A stretch of DNA of 64,000 nt. It comes from Anaerolineales bacterium (GTDB taxonomy: Bacteria > Chloroflexota > Anaerolineae > Anaerolineales > Villigracilaceae). Below the pieces are notes generated by a model that worked only from the letters and a program-made list of their open reading frames with translations, was not told the origin of the DNA and ran no database searches. A program made the position numbers and the translations under genes. This document shows positions 48,625-58,821 of this stretch, piece after piece (position 1 is the first letter of the stretch; the number at the start of each line of letters is the position of its first letter). The stretch lies in assembly GCA_020851785.1 (NCBI GenBank), contig JADZCC010000034.1, positions 81,258 to 145,257 of the forward strand, read 5' to 3'.

Positions 48625-49104
48625 TTATTTCCTGCGCGTGAGTTTTGCTTCGGTGGCTTTGACGGCCTGCCCTTCGGGGAGGATGTTCTCGGCCGAGATC
48701 AGCAAGGTATCTGCGTCCAACAATTGAACGGCAGTGCGCCAGCCCCAATCTGGCCCGCCGGTGGGGTCGGGGTAACTGCCCAGCACTTGAAAGCCGTTTT
48801 CAATTTCAGACCCCGTGCAAAACATAATGCCGTCATTGGTATGAAACGAATCCACCCAACTGGCTTCGTAATGATTCGTGGCGGTGTTAAAGCCAAAGGT
48901 AAACATGCCGTGTTGCGCTTCGCCTTGAATGGACGCTTGATATAAAAACAAAGCAAACCGCCCTTCCAAAACCAATTGCAAACTGCCGAGCATGGGCGCG
49001 TCGTCGGCGAGTTTATCGGGTTCAAGCCAGAGCTTGCTGGAGCCCGACCAATGGCCCGCCAGTTGAGCAAAAAATTTATGCGGAGAGGAAGAAGTTGAGG
49101 CCAT
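48625..49104 (-). CDS. DUF1579-like protein
   Basis: MASTSSSPHKFFAQLAGHWSGSSKLWLEP...; start inferred within a longer ORF. Confidence 0.6.
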   Translation of the reverse strand: MASTSSSPHKFFAQLAGHWSGSSKLWLEPDKLADDAPMLGSLQLVLEGRFALFLYQASIQGEAQHGMFTFGFNTATNHYEASWVDSFHTNDGIMFCTGSEIENGFQVLGSYPDPTGGPDWGWRTAVQLLDADTLLISAENILPEGQAVKATEAKLTRRK

Positions 49105-49111
49105 GTGTGAA

Positions 49112-50740
49112 CTACATCCTAAACACGCCAAAACTGCGTTCTTCGGCGGGCGCATTGAGAATCACCGACAACGCCAGCCCCAACACCTGACGCGAATCCG
49201 CCGGGTCAATAATGCCGTCGTCCCATAAGCGGGCGGAGGAATGATACGGACTGCCTTCCTTTTCGTACTTCTCCAACAACGGGCGCTTGAAGGCTTCCGC
49301 CTCTTTCGCGCTGAGGGCTGGTTTGCCCTCTCTGACGAGTTGATCCTGTTTGATGGTGAGCAGAACGTTTGCGGCCTGTTCGCCGCCCATCACGCTGATG
49401 CGCGCGTTGGGCCACATCCACATAAAGCGCGAGCCATACGCGCGCCCGGCCATGGCGTAGTTGCCCGCGCCAAACGAGCCGCCAATCACCAAAGTCAATT
49501 TTGGGACGCGGGTGGTGGCCACAGCATGGACCATCTTGGCGCCGTCTTTGGCGATGCCGCCGGTTTCATATTCCTTGCCGACCATAAAGCCGGTGATGTT
49601 TTGTAAAAAGATTAAGGGGATGCCGCGCTGGTCGCACAACTCGATGAAGTGCGTCCCCTTCAACGCGGATTCGCTAAACAAGACTCCGTTGTTGGCGATG
49701 ATGCCCACCGGATAACCATGCAGGCGCGCAAAGCCGCAAATCAGCGTTGTCCCGTAGCGCGCTTTGAACTCGCGGAATTTACTGCCATCCACAATGCGGG
49801 CGATGATCTCGCGCACGTCGTAGGTTTCTTTGAAGGCGCGCGGGAGCGCGCCGTATAATTCTTCAGCGGGGTATAAAGGCTCTTCGGGTGGAGCCACCTC
49901 CAGCGCGGAAAGGTACGAATGCACATGTCCACGCGGTAAAGTCTCCACGATGCTTCGTAAAATTTCAAGCGCGTGATCGTCGTCTTCCGCAAAGTGATCG
50001 GCTACGCCGCTTTTTCGAGTATGCACGTCTGCGCCGCCCAATTCTTCGGCGGTGACATCTTCTCCCGTGGCGGCTTTGACCAATGGCGGGCCGCCCAAGA
50101 AAATTGTACCCGCGCCTTTGACGATGATGGCTTCGTCGCTCATGGCGGGAACGTAGGCGCCGCCCGCCGTGCAGGAACCCATCACCGCCGCAATTTGCGG
50201 AATCTTTTTGGCGGACATGCGCGCCTGATTGTAAAAGATGCGGCCGAAGTGATGCGCGTCCGGAAAGACTTCATCTTGAAACGGTAAATTCGCGCCGCCC
50301 GAATCGACGAGATATAAACAGGGCAAGTGATTTTCTTCGGCGATTTGTTGGGCGCGTAAATGTTTTTTGACGGTTAAGGGAAAGTACGAGCCGCCTTTGA
50401 CGGTGGCGTCGTTGGCGACGATCAGCGCTTCGCGGTTGGCCACGCGCCCAATGCCGGTGATGATGCCGGCGCTCGGCGCTTCGCCTTGATACAGGTCGTA
50501 GGCCGCGAAAGCCGAAAGCTCCAAAAACGGCGCGCCGGGGTCGAGCAGGCGTTCGATGCGTTCGCGGACGAACAACTTACCCTGCTCTTCGTGGCGCTTA
50601 CGATATTTTTCTCCGCCGCCTTCGCGCACAACGGCGAGCCTGGCTTTAAGTTCTTGCGCCAGTCCGCGATGGTGTTCAACGTTAAGTTTGAATTCGGCAG
50701 ATTGTGGGTCGAGAGCGGTTGAAAGCATTTCCATGCGCAA
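49112..50740 (-). CDS. Acyl-CoA carboxylase carboxyltransferase subunit (methylcrotonyl-CoA carboxylase beta-like)
   Basis: [62 protein letters not shown]. Confidence 0.92.
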   Translation of the reverse strand: MRMEMLSTALDPQSAEFKLNVEHHRGLAQELKARLAVVREGGGEKYRKRHEEQGKLFVRERIERLLDPGAPFLELSAFAAYDLYQGEAPSAGIITGIGRVANREALIVANDATVKGGSYFPLTVKKHLRAQQIAEENHLPCLYLVDSGGANLPFQDEVFPDAHHFGRIFYNQARMSAKKIPQIAAVMGSCTAGGAYVPAMSDEAIIVKGAGTIFLGGPPLVKAATGEDVTAEELGGADVHTRKSGVADHFAEDDDHALEILRSIVETLPRGHVHSYLSALEVAPPEEPLYPAEELYGALPRAFKETYDVREIIARIVDGSKFREFKARYGTTLICGFARLHGYPVGIIANNGVLFSESALKGTHFIELCDQRGIPLIFLQNITGFMVGKEYETGGIAKDGAKMVHAVATTRVPKLTLVIGGSFGAGNYAMAGRAYGSRFMWMWPNARISVMGGEQAANVLLTIKQDQLVREGKPALSAKEAEAFKRPLLEKYEKEGSPYHSSARLWDDGIIDPADSRQVLGLALSVILNAPAEERSFGVFRM

Positions 50741-50811
50741 AGTGTAGCATAAAAAATCAAGTAAAATGCCTTGTCAGGGATTAAGCTTACAAGCAAAGGA
50801 AAACGCTCAAG

Positions 50812-51792
50812 ATGAATGTCAAGAAACCAACCTTTTCAGTTAAAAGAAATTTTCTTGTATTGTTGTTTCTGCTCCTCAGCTTAACGACCATTTTTTGTTG
50901 CTTCGTGATTCTGATTCCCGGAATTGTGGAAGGCAATTTCTTTGAAGATTCCAAAGAACTGGGGCTGGCGCTGTTTACAATTTTCATCCTGCCGTTCATC
51001 GTGGGCGCGATAACCAGCGCTGTGATCCTGCTCCTTTCGCTGATCGCGCGGCAAGCCTGGTGGATTTCACTCCCCGTTTCCATTGTCCTCTTGGGCGCCC
51101 CGCAGCTTGCATACGCGCTGGTTTGGGCCGCTTCGTGGGTGGCGCGATTTTTTTACGAACCAACGCCTGAAGACGAAGCCCGCACCAAAAGCTTCTTTGG
51201 CATGGCTATCGTGAAGGAACAAAAAATCGAAGATGAAACCGCCAAATTGCGCCAGATGAAATTGCTCCTCGACGATGGCATCCTGACACAGGCGGAATTT
51301 GACGCGCAAAAGAATCAATATTTAGCCAGATATGAGGCGGAGCAAAAACAGGACGACTTGCCGCGCCTTTTTTCAATCTGGCAGGTTGCGCTGGCCGCGC
51401 TCCTCGGCGGGCTGGTGAGCGGCGCAATTTTAATGGCGCTAAACTATCGTCGCCTGAAAGACAACCAGCAAATGATCATCAGCTTCCTCGCTGGGGCCGT
51501 TGGGCAGTTTTTAGTCTTTGTTCTGACTGGGGCGCTGATCTATATGATTCCTGATATTAACAGTTACCTGCTATTTTCGATCAATTTTATTTATCCGCTC
51601 ATTCTGTATTTATGGTATTCCGAAACGCAAAGAACCGCAGTCAATGAGCTTCTTTTCAAGCGCGAAGCTGTCGGCGCTTCCTGGTGGCTGACGATTTTGA
51701 TCGGGCTGACCTGCGGAGCTTTCTTCGCTTTATGCAGTTTTCCATTCCTCGCCCTACTCGGCGCTTTGGTTTTTCCGGCGCCTTTACCTTAG
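50812..51792 (+). CDS. Multi-TM membrane protein with SHOCT-like cytoplasmic motif
   Basis: EDETAKLRQMKLLLDDGILTQAEFDAQKNQYL; six or more hydrophobic segments. Confidence 0.65.
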   Translation: MNVKKPTFSVKRNFLVLLFLLLSLTTIFCCFVILIPGIVEGNFFEDSKELGLALFTIFILPFIVGAITSAVILLLSLIARQAWWISLPVSIVLLGAPQLAYALVWAASWVARFFYEPTPEDEARTKSFFGMAIVKEQKIEDETAKLRQMKLLLDDGILTQAEFDAQKNQYLARYEAEQKQDDLPRLFSIWQVALAALLGGLVSGAILMALNYRRLKDNQQMIISFLAGAVGQFLVFVLTGALIYMIPDINSYLLFSINFIYPLILYLWYSETQRTAVNELLFKREAVGASWWLTILIGLTCGAFFALCSFPFLALLGALVFPAPLP

Positions 51793-51871
51793 CCTGGGAA
51801 AATTGGGTCAAAAAGTACGGTTGAATTTTATTCAAAAAGTTCTATACTGAAGGGATATAAAAGGAGCCACT

Positions 51872-52822
51872 ATGCAGGCCGAAAAAGACGCCCCGCAACC
51901 CCCGCGCCAACCCGACGACTGGCAGGAAATCCCCATCTTCATCCACGGCATCTCGCCGGATAAATATCCCAACTCCGGCGTGGAAGAATATGAAGAACTT
52001 CTGCGGCTGGTGAAGAAACAACTCAAAGAATATCCCGACAAGAAGTTCAACGCCGACCCGCTCTTCATCACCTGGGGCGTACCGAATAAAGATTCCAGCG
52101 CCAGCCTGAACCAACACCTTGCGGATGTGGAGCGCAAGATTCAGGAAAAGGTCAAAGCCCGCATGGGCGGCGCGTACAGCAACCCGTTTGGCATTACCGG
52201 CCATCTGCGCGACCTGCTCTTCTATGGCATGTCCGACCTGTTTTACTATCTCTCCCCGGACGGCGAAGAAGATTTACGCGAGCAAATTTTCGGCATCATC
52301 GCCAAAGAAGTGAAGAAGATTAACAAAAAAGATAACGAGCGCGTTTCGATGACCATTTTTGGACATTCCGCCGGAAGCGTCATCGCGCACGATTTACTCT
52401 TTCACTTATTTTCGCGCAAGAGAAGTCATACCAGCGAAGTTGGAAAAATGAAAACCAACATGGATCACCTGCGCGATTTAATTGGCGAAAAACGCCTGCG
52501 CGTCCGCCGTTTATACACGTTTGGTTCGCCGCTCAGTTTGTTGATGTTGCGCGCCAAAGCCTTGATTTACAAAATTCACGAGGAAGAGCCGCTTCACCCC
52601 AGCGACCTCGGGCTGGATACCGCCGACGATTTAAGCGATCCACGCTGGGTCAACTTTTGGAGTCGGCACGACCTGGTTTCCTATCCGGTGGACTTTTTAT
52701 ACGACAATAAAAAAGGGCTGATCGAAGACCACGAAATTTCAACCTCGATCAGCCCCACGGCCGCGCACACCGGCTACTGGACTTCGGAAGAAATGGCGAA
52801 ACACGTCGCCAAAACGTTTTAG
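51872..52822 (+). CDS. Alpha/beta-hydrolase-like protein
   Basis: IPIFIHGISPDKYPN; SMTIFGHSAGSVIAHDLLFHLF. Confidence 0.65.
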   Translation: MQAEKDAPQPPRQPDDWQEIPIFIHGISPDKYPNSGVEEYEELLRLVKKQLKEYPDKKFNADPLFITWGVPNKDSSASLNQHLADVERKIQEKVKARMGGAYSNPFGITGHLRDLLFYGMSDLFYYLSPDGEEDLREQIFGIIAKEVKKINKKDNERVSMTIFGHSAGSVIAHDLLFHLFSRKRSHTSEVGKMKTNMDHLRDLIGEKRLRVRRLYTFGSPLSLLMLRAKALIYKIHEEEPLHPSDLGLDTADDLSDPRWVNFWSRHDLVSYPVDFLYDNKKGLIEDHEISTSISPTAAHTGYWTSEEMAKHVAKTF

Positions 52823-52833
52823 CCGCACAGAAT

Positions 52834-52873
52834 AAAAAATGGGATGAAGAAAAAAATCTTCATCCCATTTTTT
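52834..52873. terminator. Terminator 1 between convergent genes
   Basis: aaaaaatgggatgaaga...tcttcatcccattttttt. Confidence 0.75.
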
Positions 52874-52898
52874 ATTGCTTAACCTTTCAAGGAAAAAA

Positions 52899-52952
52899 CG
52901 TCCCGAAGGCTGCTGATTATCCCTTGATTTTTTTGAAAAAACCTTCGGGACG
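52899..52952. terminator. Terminator 2 between convergent genes
   Basis: cgtcccgaagg...ccttcgggacg. Confidence 0.6.
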
Positions 52953-52968
52953 GTTATTTTATATGCTT

Positions 52969-53211
52969 TCAACCTTTCAACGGTGGCGCGTCTTTGTCAT
53001 ACACAAAAACCTGCACATCCATGCCGTCGCTATTCAACAAATCCAGCGCGGGCTGAAACGTCGCATCTTTGATCTTTTGCATCTCGCCCGCAGGCGCATA
53101 GACGGAAAGCCGCGCTTCTTCATCCGACATTTTGGCGGCTTTGATCTCCGCCACAGCGCAGGCGGCGGCAATCAGGTCGGTCATCTTTTTAATCGCGTCG
53201 TCAATGGTCAT
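52969..53211 (-). CDS. Small conserved hypothetical protein (80 aa)
   Basis: MTIDDAIKKMTDLIAAACAVAEIKAAKMSDEEARLSVYAPAGEM...; directly upstream of mutS2 stop, coding-like composition. Confidence 0.5.
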   Translation of the reverse strand: MTIDDAIKKMTDLIAAACAVAEIKAAKMSDEEARLSVYAPAGEMQKIKDATFQPALDLLNSDGMDVQVFVYDKDAPPLKG

Positions 53212-53244
53212 CGGCGGCTCCCGTTTTTTAAATTATACAACACA

Positions 53245-55665
53245 TCAAGCCGCGTTCAACTTCGCCACGGTCACGCCCTCGCCGCCTTCGGTCTGCCCGC
53301 CCTCTTCAAAAGATTGGATATAGGCGTGTCCGCGCAGGGCTTCGCGCACAGCCTGACGCAAACGCCCCGTGCCTTTGCCGTGAATGATGCGCACAAACGG
53401 CAGGCCCGCCAGATAAGCCTGCTCCAAATATTTTTCCATTTTATCCAGCGCATCTTCGCTCATCAGGCCGCGCAAATCCACTTCCATGCCGGGGGGCTTC
53501 ATCCCGACCGTAGCTGATGGACGATTGACCGTGGACGACGGCTGACGTTTTTGTTCCTTTTGTGGTCGATCGTCTACGGTTTGTGGTCTGATTAAATCGG
53601 CGAATCTCGCCCGCACGCGAATCTTCCCAACCTGCACTTCCGCTTCAGTCTCGCTGATGGCAGTTATCAGACCCTCGGCATTCAACGCGCTGACGGTGAC
53701 CTTCTCGCCCAATTTCAGGGCCGCAGAACCCGCCGTAGGGGCTGGCTCGCTTTTTCTTTCCACCGGTTGCGTTATGGTCTGCTCCATCGTTTCGATTTTT
53801 TCTTCGATGGATTTAATCGCGCTCAAGGGTTGTTGGGCCTTCTTCAACTGGCTCTTCAACGCGTTCAGGTTGCTCTTTAATACGGCGACTTCCAATTCGC
53901 CTTCGGCGCGGGCTTGGGCCAGCGTCTCGCGGCGCTCGTCTTCTATTTTTTCAAGGCGCCTTTCCAGGTCCAGGTTTTGTTTTTCAAGCCGGGCTCTGGC
54001 TTTCTCCAGCTTTTCTCTTTCGCGCGAGGTACGATTTCTTTCCTTGCGAATATCGTCCAGCAATTGATCGGCGCGTAAATCCAGCGGATCAATCTCCGCT
54101 TTGGCCGCGGCGATGATCTGCGGGGATAACCCCAACCGTTGAGCGATGGCCAGGGCGTTGGAGCGGCCGGGGAGTCCGAGAGTCAGCTTGTAGGTCGGGC
54201 GAAGCGTTTTAATATCAAATTCCAGCGAGGCGTTGACCACGCCCTCCGTTGAGTGCGCGAAGGTCTTTAATTCCGGGTAATGCGTGGCCACCAAAGTGAC
54301 GGCGCCGCTTTCGAGCAAATGATTCAAAATCGCGCGCGCCAGGGCCGCGCCTTCTTGCGGGTCGGTGCCGGAGCCAAGTTCGTCGAAGATCACCAGCGAG
54401 CGCCGATCCATTTCTTTTAAGATGCGGATGATGTTGGTGATGTGACCGCTAAACGTGGAAAGCGATTGCTCGATGGATTGCTCGTCGCCGATGTCGGCAT
54501 AGACGGAATGAAAGCACGGCAGTTCGGAACCGCTTTGCGCGGGGATGTGCAAGCCGCTTTGGGCCATGAGCGCCAGCAAGCCAATGGTTTTCAGCGTGAC
54601 GGTTTTGCCGCCGGTGTTGGGGCCGGTGATGACGATGGCGCGCGTTCCAGCGCGCGGATCCACGTCAATGGGGACGACGCTGTGCGGGTCAATCAATGGA
54701 TGGCGGGCGTGAATCAACTTCAGGGTTGGCGAGTGGATGGTTGAAGGTTGTGTATCTTGCAACTTTGAACTTACAACTTTCAACTCATGCAAAATCGGTT
54801 CGCTGGCGTTTAACGTTTCGGCATATTTGGCTTTGGCGAAGGCGACATCCAAAACCGCCAGATTTTCCACGCCGTATTTAATTTCGCTGGCATGAGCGCC
54901 CACCAGAGCCGAAACTTCGGCGAGAATCCTTCTTTCTTCGTCGCGTTCCGCCAATTGCAATTCGCGGATTTCGTTATTGGACTCAACGATGGGCAATGGT
55001 TCGACGAACAAGGTCGCGCCGCTGGCAGATTGATCGTGGACGATGGATTTAATCTTCCCTTTGAATTCCGCCCGCAAAGGGATGACATAACGCCCATCGC
55101 GTTGCGTGATGATTGGCTCCTGCAACATTTGGGCGGTCTTTGAATCGGTGACGTATTTTTGCAGGCGACTCATCAGCCGATCTTGCGCGACGCGCAAATT
55201 ACGGCGCAGGTCGGCCAGCTTGGGCGAAGCTGAATCGAGGACTTCGCCGCGCTCGGAGAGGATGCGCGTAATCGCGTCCACCATGCCGTAGGTTTCGGGC
55301 AGTCCGGCCACGCTGACCATCAAGCGCGGATATTCGGCTTCTTTCTTCTCGAAGTTTTTTTTCAACTCGCGGCAGGAAATCAACGTGGATTTGATGTCGA
55401 GCAAGGCTTGCGGGTCGAGTACGCCGCCACGCGCCGCCAAATCGGCCTGCGGGCGTACGTCGTGCGCCGCGCCCACGCCTGCGCTTTGCAGAGACAGCAA
55501 TTTGCGAGCTTCGGCAGTTTCGCCTAACCGCGCCAGAGCCAACTCGTGGGAAGCGGTTGGCTGTAAACTGCGGGCCAATTCCATCGAAGCGGAAAAATCA
55601 CAAAAGCCCGCCAGCCGTTGTAGAACCTTGGGGTATTCGAGTACGTTGAGAGTCTTACTGTCCAT
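53245..55665 (-). CDS. mutS2: Endonuclease MutS2
   Basis: GPNTGGKTVTLKTIGLLALMAQSGLHIPA; SLVIFDELGSGTDPQEGAALARAIL; C-terminal Smr domain VRIIHGKGTGRLRQAVREAL. Start chosen at MDSKTLNVLEYPKVLQRL. Confidence 0.95.
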   Translation of the reverse strand: MDSKTLNVLEYPKVLQRLAGFCDFSASMELARSLQPTASHELALARLGETAEARKLLSLQSAGVGAAHDVRPQADLAARGGVLDPQALLDIKSTLISCRELKKNFEKKEAEYPRLMVSVAGLPETYGMVDAITRILSERGEVLDSASPKLADLRRNLRVAQDRLMSRLQKYVTDSKTAQMLQEPIITQRDGRYVIPLRAEFKGKIKSIVHDQSASGATLFVEPLPIVESNNEIRELQLAERDEERRILAEVSALVGAHASEIKYGVENLAVLDVAFAKAKYAETLNASEPILHELKVVSSKLQDTQPSTIHSPTLKLIHARHPLIDPHSVVPIDVDPRAGTRAIVITGPNTGGKTVTLKTIGLLALMAQSGLHIPAQSGSELPCFHSVYADIGDEQSIEQSLSTFSGHITNIIRILKEMDRRSLVIFDELGSGTDPQEGAALARAILNHLLESGAVTLVATHYPELKTFAHSTEGVVNASLEFDIKTLRPTYKLTLGLPGRSNALAIAQRLGLSPQIIAAAKAEIDPLDLRADQLLDDIRKERNRTSREREKLEKARARLEKQNLDLERRLEKIEDERRETLAQARAEGELEVAVLKSNLNALKSQLKKAQQPLSAIKSIEEKIETMEQTITQPVERKSEPAPTAGSAALKLGEKVTVSALNAEGLITAISETEAEVQVGKIRVRARFADLIRPQTVDDRPQKEQKRQPSSTVNRPSATVGMKPPGMEVDLRGLMSEDALDKMEKYLEQAYLAGLPFVRIIHGKGTGRLRQAVREALRGHAYIQSFEEGGQTEGGEGVTVAKLNAA
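53505..53590. repeat. Repeat inserted in frame in mutS2 before the Smr domain
   Basis: gaccgtagctgatggacgattgaccgtggacgacgg...gtcgatcgtctacggtttgtggtc; encodes RPQTVDDRPQKEQKRQPSSTVNRPSATV. Confidence 0.65.
54727..54787. repeat. Second simple repeat inserted in frame in mutS2
   Basis: ggcgagtggatggttgaaggttgtgtatcttgcaactttgaacttacaactttcaac; encodes VVSSKLQDTQPSTIHSPTLK. Confidence 0.55.
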
Positions 55666-55740
55666 GCGACGATTATACATTGGAGCAGTTGAATCAATAA
55701 AAAATGCTATACTCTCAGCAATCCATTTAAGGAGTTCAAT

Positions 55741-57300
55741 TTGTTCAAGACCAAGCGAACCAGCCAGTTTCACCGGCTGGCGATGATTTTCCTTGTAATT
55801 TCAAGTCTGGCGGGTTGCAACGTCTTCAATTCCGCGCCGCGTCCAAATTTTGTCATTCTGCTAACCGACGATCTTGACGATAAGTTAATGCCCTACCTGC
55901 CCAAAGTCAACGACCTGATCGGCAAACAAGGCGCCACCTTTACCAATTATTTCATCACCACGCCGCTCTGTTGTCCGTCGCGCACGTCCATGCTCACCGG
56001 CGAATACTCGCACAACACCGACATTTTAGACAACCTTCCGGCCTTTAAGCGGTTCTATAAAAACGGCGAAGAAGCGGAAACGCTGGCCGTCTGGTTGCAA
56101 CGCGAAGGGTATCAAACCTCGCTGGTTGGAAAATATCTAAACCTCTACCCAAACGACGCGGGGCGCAATTACGTGCCGCCCGGCTGGACGGACTGGCATT
56201 CCTTTTTATACCTCCCCAAAGGCGGCGTTGACTTTTACTACAACTACACCTTGAATGAAAATGGTCAACTGAAGGAGTATGGCGACAAGCCGGAAGAATA
56301 CGGAACAGACGTAATTTTAGAACGGTCGCTCCAATTTATTAATCAACAAGCTGAAAGTTCAGAACCTTTCTTCATTCTGGTTTCATTCATCGCGCCGCAT
56401 GGGCCAGCCACGCCCGCAGATCGTCACGCCGACTTATATCAAGACCTGGAATATCCGCAAACGCCCTCTTTTGCAGAAGCAGACCTGAGCGATAAACCAA
56501 AGATCGTCCTTTCGCTGGCCTTAAGCGGCGACGAATACGATGAAAATGACGCGAATGACCTCTTTAGAAGGCGGGTTCAATCCCTGCAGGCGGTGGATGA
56601 AGCGACCGTTCAGATTCTTGACGCGCTTCAAAAGAACGGTCAACTGGAGAATACCTACGTTTTCTTCCTATCCGACAACGGTTTTCACATGGGCGAGCAT
56701 CGTTTACCATCCGGCAAGGGAACTTCCTATGAAGAAGATATTCGCGTCCCCTTAATGGTGCGCGGGCCCAACATCCCGGCCGCATCGCAGGTGACTCAAA
56801 TGACCGCCAACATTGACTTTGCGCCCACCATCGCGGAGATTGCCCACATCCCCACCGCCGATTTCATTGACGGGCGGTCCTTCCTTCCGCTTTTAAACCC
56901 CGCCACCAACGCCGCAACCGCATGGCGTAACAGTTTATTGATTGAAATCGGCTACAGCGAATTAGCCGCTACGCAAGAGCAAAATTTAGCCTTGGTTAGT
57001 TCCGCCCCGCCGGAGCCAGACCCGGAATACCCAGACTATATCTACGACCCACCGCGCCAAATTACCGGCGGCACAAGCCGCGCGATTCGCGGCGAGGATT
57101 TTATTTATATTGAGTTTGATAACGGTGAACTGGAATTTTACGATCTGGTCAAAGACCCGTATCAACTGGAAAATATCGCCAGCCAATTAGCGCCGGAAAT
57201 TTTGGCGCAACTGCACGGACGTTTGCAAGCCTTAAAATACTGCACAAAAGATGATTGCCGAAAATACGACGTGGATTTTCACGTCAATTTTAGAAAATAA
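55741..57300 (+). CDS. Sulfatase (Cys-type motif CCPSR), TTG start
   Basis: PNFVILLTDDLDDKLMPYLPKVNDLIGKQGATFTNYFITTPLCCPSRTSMLTGEYSHN; lipoprotein-like signal; AAGGAG SD before TTG. Confidence 0.92.
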   Translation: MFKTKRTSQFHRLAMIFLVISSLAGCNVFNSAPRPNFVILLTDDLDDKLMPYLPKVNDLIGKQGATFTNYFITTPLCCPSRTSMLTGEYSHNTDILDNLPAFKRFYKNGEEAETLAVWLQREGYQTSLVGKYLNLYPNDAGRNYVPPGWTDWHSFLYLPKGGVDFYYNYTLNENGQLKEYGDKPEEYGTDVILERSLQFINQQAESSEPFFILVSFIAPHGPATPADRHADLYQDLEYPQTPSFAEADLSDKPKIVLSLALSGDEYDENDANDLFRRRVQSLQAVDEATVQILDALQKNGQLENTYVFFLSDNGFHMGEHRLPSGKGTSYEEDIRVPLMVRGPNIPAASQVTQMTANIDFAPTIAEIAHIPTADFIDGRSFLPLLNPATNAATAWRNSLLIEIGYSELAATQEQNLALVSSAPPEPDPEYPDYIYDPPRQITGGTSRAIRGEDFIYIEFDNGELEFYDLVKDPYQLENIASQLAPEILAQLHGRLQALKYCTKDDCRKYDVDFHVNFRK

Positions 57301-57317
57301 TGATTGGAGCGTGGAAC

Positions 57318-57974
57318 ATGATCGTCGTCTCAGACATGATGGGAACTTTAACCGCCGGCTCGCCTTTTTTGGGACTGGTGGATTGGGTGAAGCATAATCA
57401 AAGCAAATGGCAGGCCAATTTGATCATGGCTTCCATTATGCCGTCATACTTGCTGGCCAAAAACGGCCTGATTGACTGGCAAGCCTGGGGGCAAAAGTTA
57501 ATGATCGAGAGCTTGGCCTACATCAAAAATGCGGATGCGGAAAAGCTCAAACAGGTTTCCGAATGGGTGGTGGAACAGGATTTATGGAAGAAGCGCCGCG
57601 CAGACGTGGTGGCGCGCTTAATTCAACACCGCGAAGCTGGCGCGCAAGTGTACATTGCCAGTAGCGTCGTTGAGCCGTTCATTGAACCGTTTGCCAAACG
57701 GCTGGGGGCCCAAGTGAGCGGCACGCCGGTGGAAATCGTCAACGGGCGCATTTGCATGGTGGGCGAACTCATCGCCAGCGAAAAGAAAGTGGAGCAGATC
57801 CTGAATCGGCTGGGCGTGAAGCGCGTGGACTTTGCCTACGGCGACACCTACATGGACATTCCCCTGCTCGAACATGCCGATCATCCCGTGGCAGTTTATC
57901 CAGATTCAAAGTTGAAAAAAGTCGCTATGGAAAAAGGCTGGGAAATTATCGGCGATACGCCACAGCGCAATTAA
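57318..57974 (+). CDS. HAD-superfamily hydrolase
   Basis: IVVSDMMGTLTAGSPF; VYIASSVVEPFIEPFAKRLG; FAYGDTYMDIPLLEHADHPVAVYPD. Confidence 0.87.
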   Translation: MIVVSDMMGTLTAGSPFLGLVDWVKHNQSKWQANLIMASIMPSYLLAKNGLIDWQAWGQKLMIESLAYIKNADAEKLKQVSEWVVEQDLWKKRRADVVARLIQHREAGAQVYIASSVVEPFIEPFAKRLGAQVSGTPVEIVNGRICMVGELIASEKKVEQILNRLGVKRVDFAYGDTYMDIPLLEHADHPVAVYPDSKLKKVAMEKGWEIIGDTPQRN

Positions 57975-58028
57975 CGCAGAGCAGATTGCGCTTGCATAAA
58001 ACAACAACCTAAGCGCTCAAGAGGAAAC

Positions 58029-58772
58029 ATGGAACGCACAACGTTACGCCGCATACGCCAACGCAAAGCTGAAAACAAAATTTATTTATGCGCCCCGGTC
58101 AATGCCTTAGTAGAGGGCATTTACGAACAAAACATCCCGCTGGCTGAGATCAAAAAGCATGGCGACTTGGGGCTCGGCACGTTCAATGATTTAGACGGCG
58201 AAATGATGATGGTGGACGGAGAAATCTTTCGCGTCGGTTCCGACGGGAAAGTAAATCAAGTTACGGACGAATCGATCCGTACTCCATTTGCTTGCGCTGT
58301 AAAGTTTGAACCAGCCACTAACGAGGCCTTGAATGAAGAATTATCCTACAACGAGTTCTTAAAATGGATGATTGACCTCATGCCATCGCCTAATATCTTT
58401 TATGCGTTTCGCATCACTGGCGATTTTACGTATGTCAAAACTCGTTCGGTTCCAAAACAAGAAAATTATCGTCCGTTGGTTGAAGTAGCCAAAGAACAAC
58501 CCACTTTTGAATTTAATCGCGTCCACGGGCAAATGGTCGGCTTTTATACGCCAGCCTTTATGGCTTCGCTCAATGTGCCCGGCGTCCATTTACATTTTCT
58601 CACCGACGACAAATCCAGCGGTGGGCATTTGCTGGAATGCCGCCCGCGCCATATAAAATTGGAATTGCAATATCTGTATACGCTAGAGCTATCTTTACCG
58701 TCCAGTTTGGATTTTCTCACCTGGGACTTTCAGAGAGATATTGGCCAAGATTTGGACAAGGCCGAGAAATAG
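58029..58772 (+). CDS. budA: Alpha-acetolactate decarboxylase
   Basis: HGDLGLGTFNDLDGEMMMVDGEIFRV; TPAFMASLNVPGVHLHFLTDDKSSGGHLLEC. Confidence 0.93.
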   Translation: MERTTLRRIRQRKAENKIYLCAPVNALVEGIYEQNIPLAEIKKHGDLGLGTFNDLDGEMMMVDGEIFRVGSDGKVNQVTDESIRTPFACAVKFEPATNEALNEELSYNEFLKWMIDLMPSPNIFYAFRITGDFTYVKTRSVPKQENYRPLVEVAKEQPTFEFNRVHGQMVGFYTPAFMASLNVPGVHLHFLTDDKSSGGHLLECRPRHIKLELQYLYTLELSLPSSLDFLTWDFQRDIGQDLDKAEK

Positions 58773-58821
58773 TTTTCAAGTCACCAGAACCAAAACGTAA
58801 CTGGCCATCCTGTCAGGCGCG

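Noticed and set aside
55741-57300. Functional link between the sulfatase (CCPSR motif) and the TIR-FGE protein as its activator
   Set aside because: Tempting because FGE matures Cys-type sulfatases, but the genes are ~49 kb apart and TIR-fused FGE domains are unlikely to be the housekeeping activase; no direct evidence.
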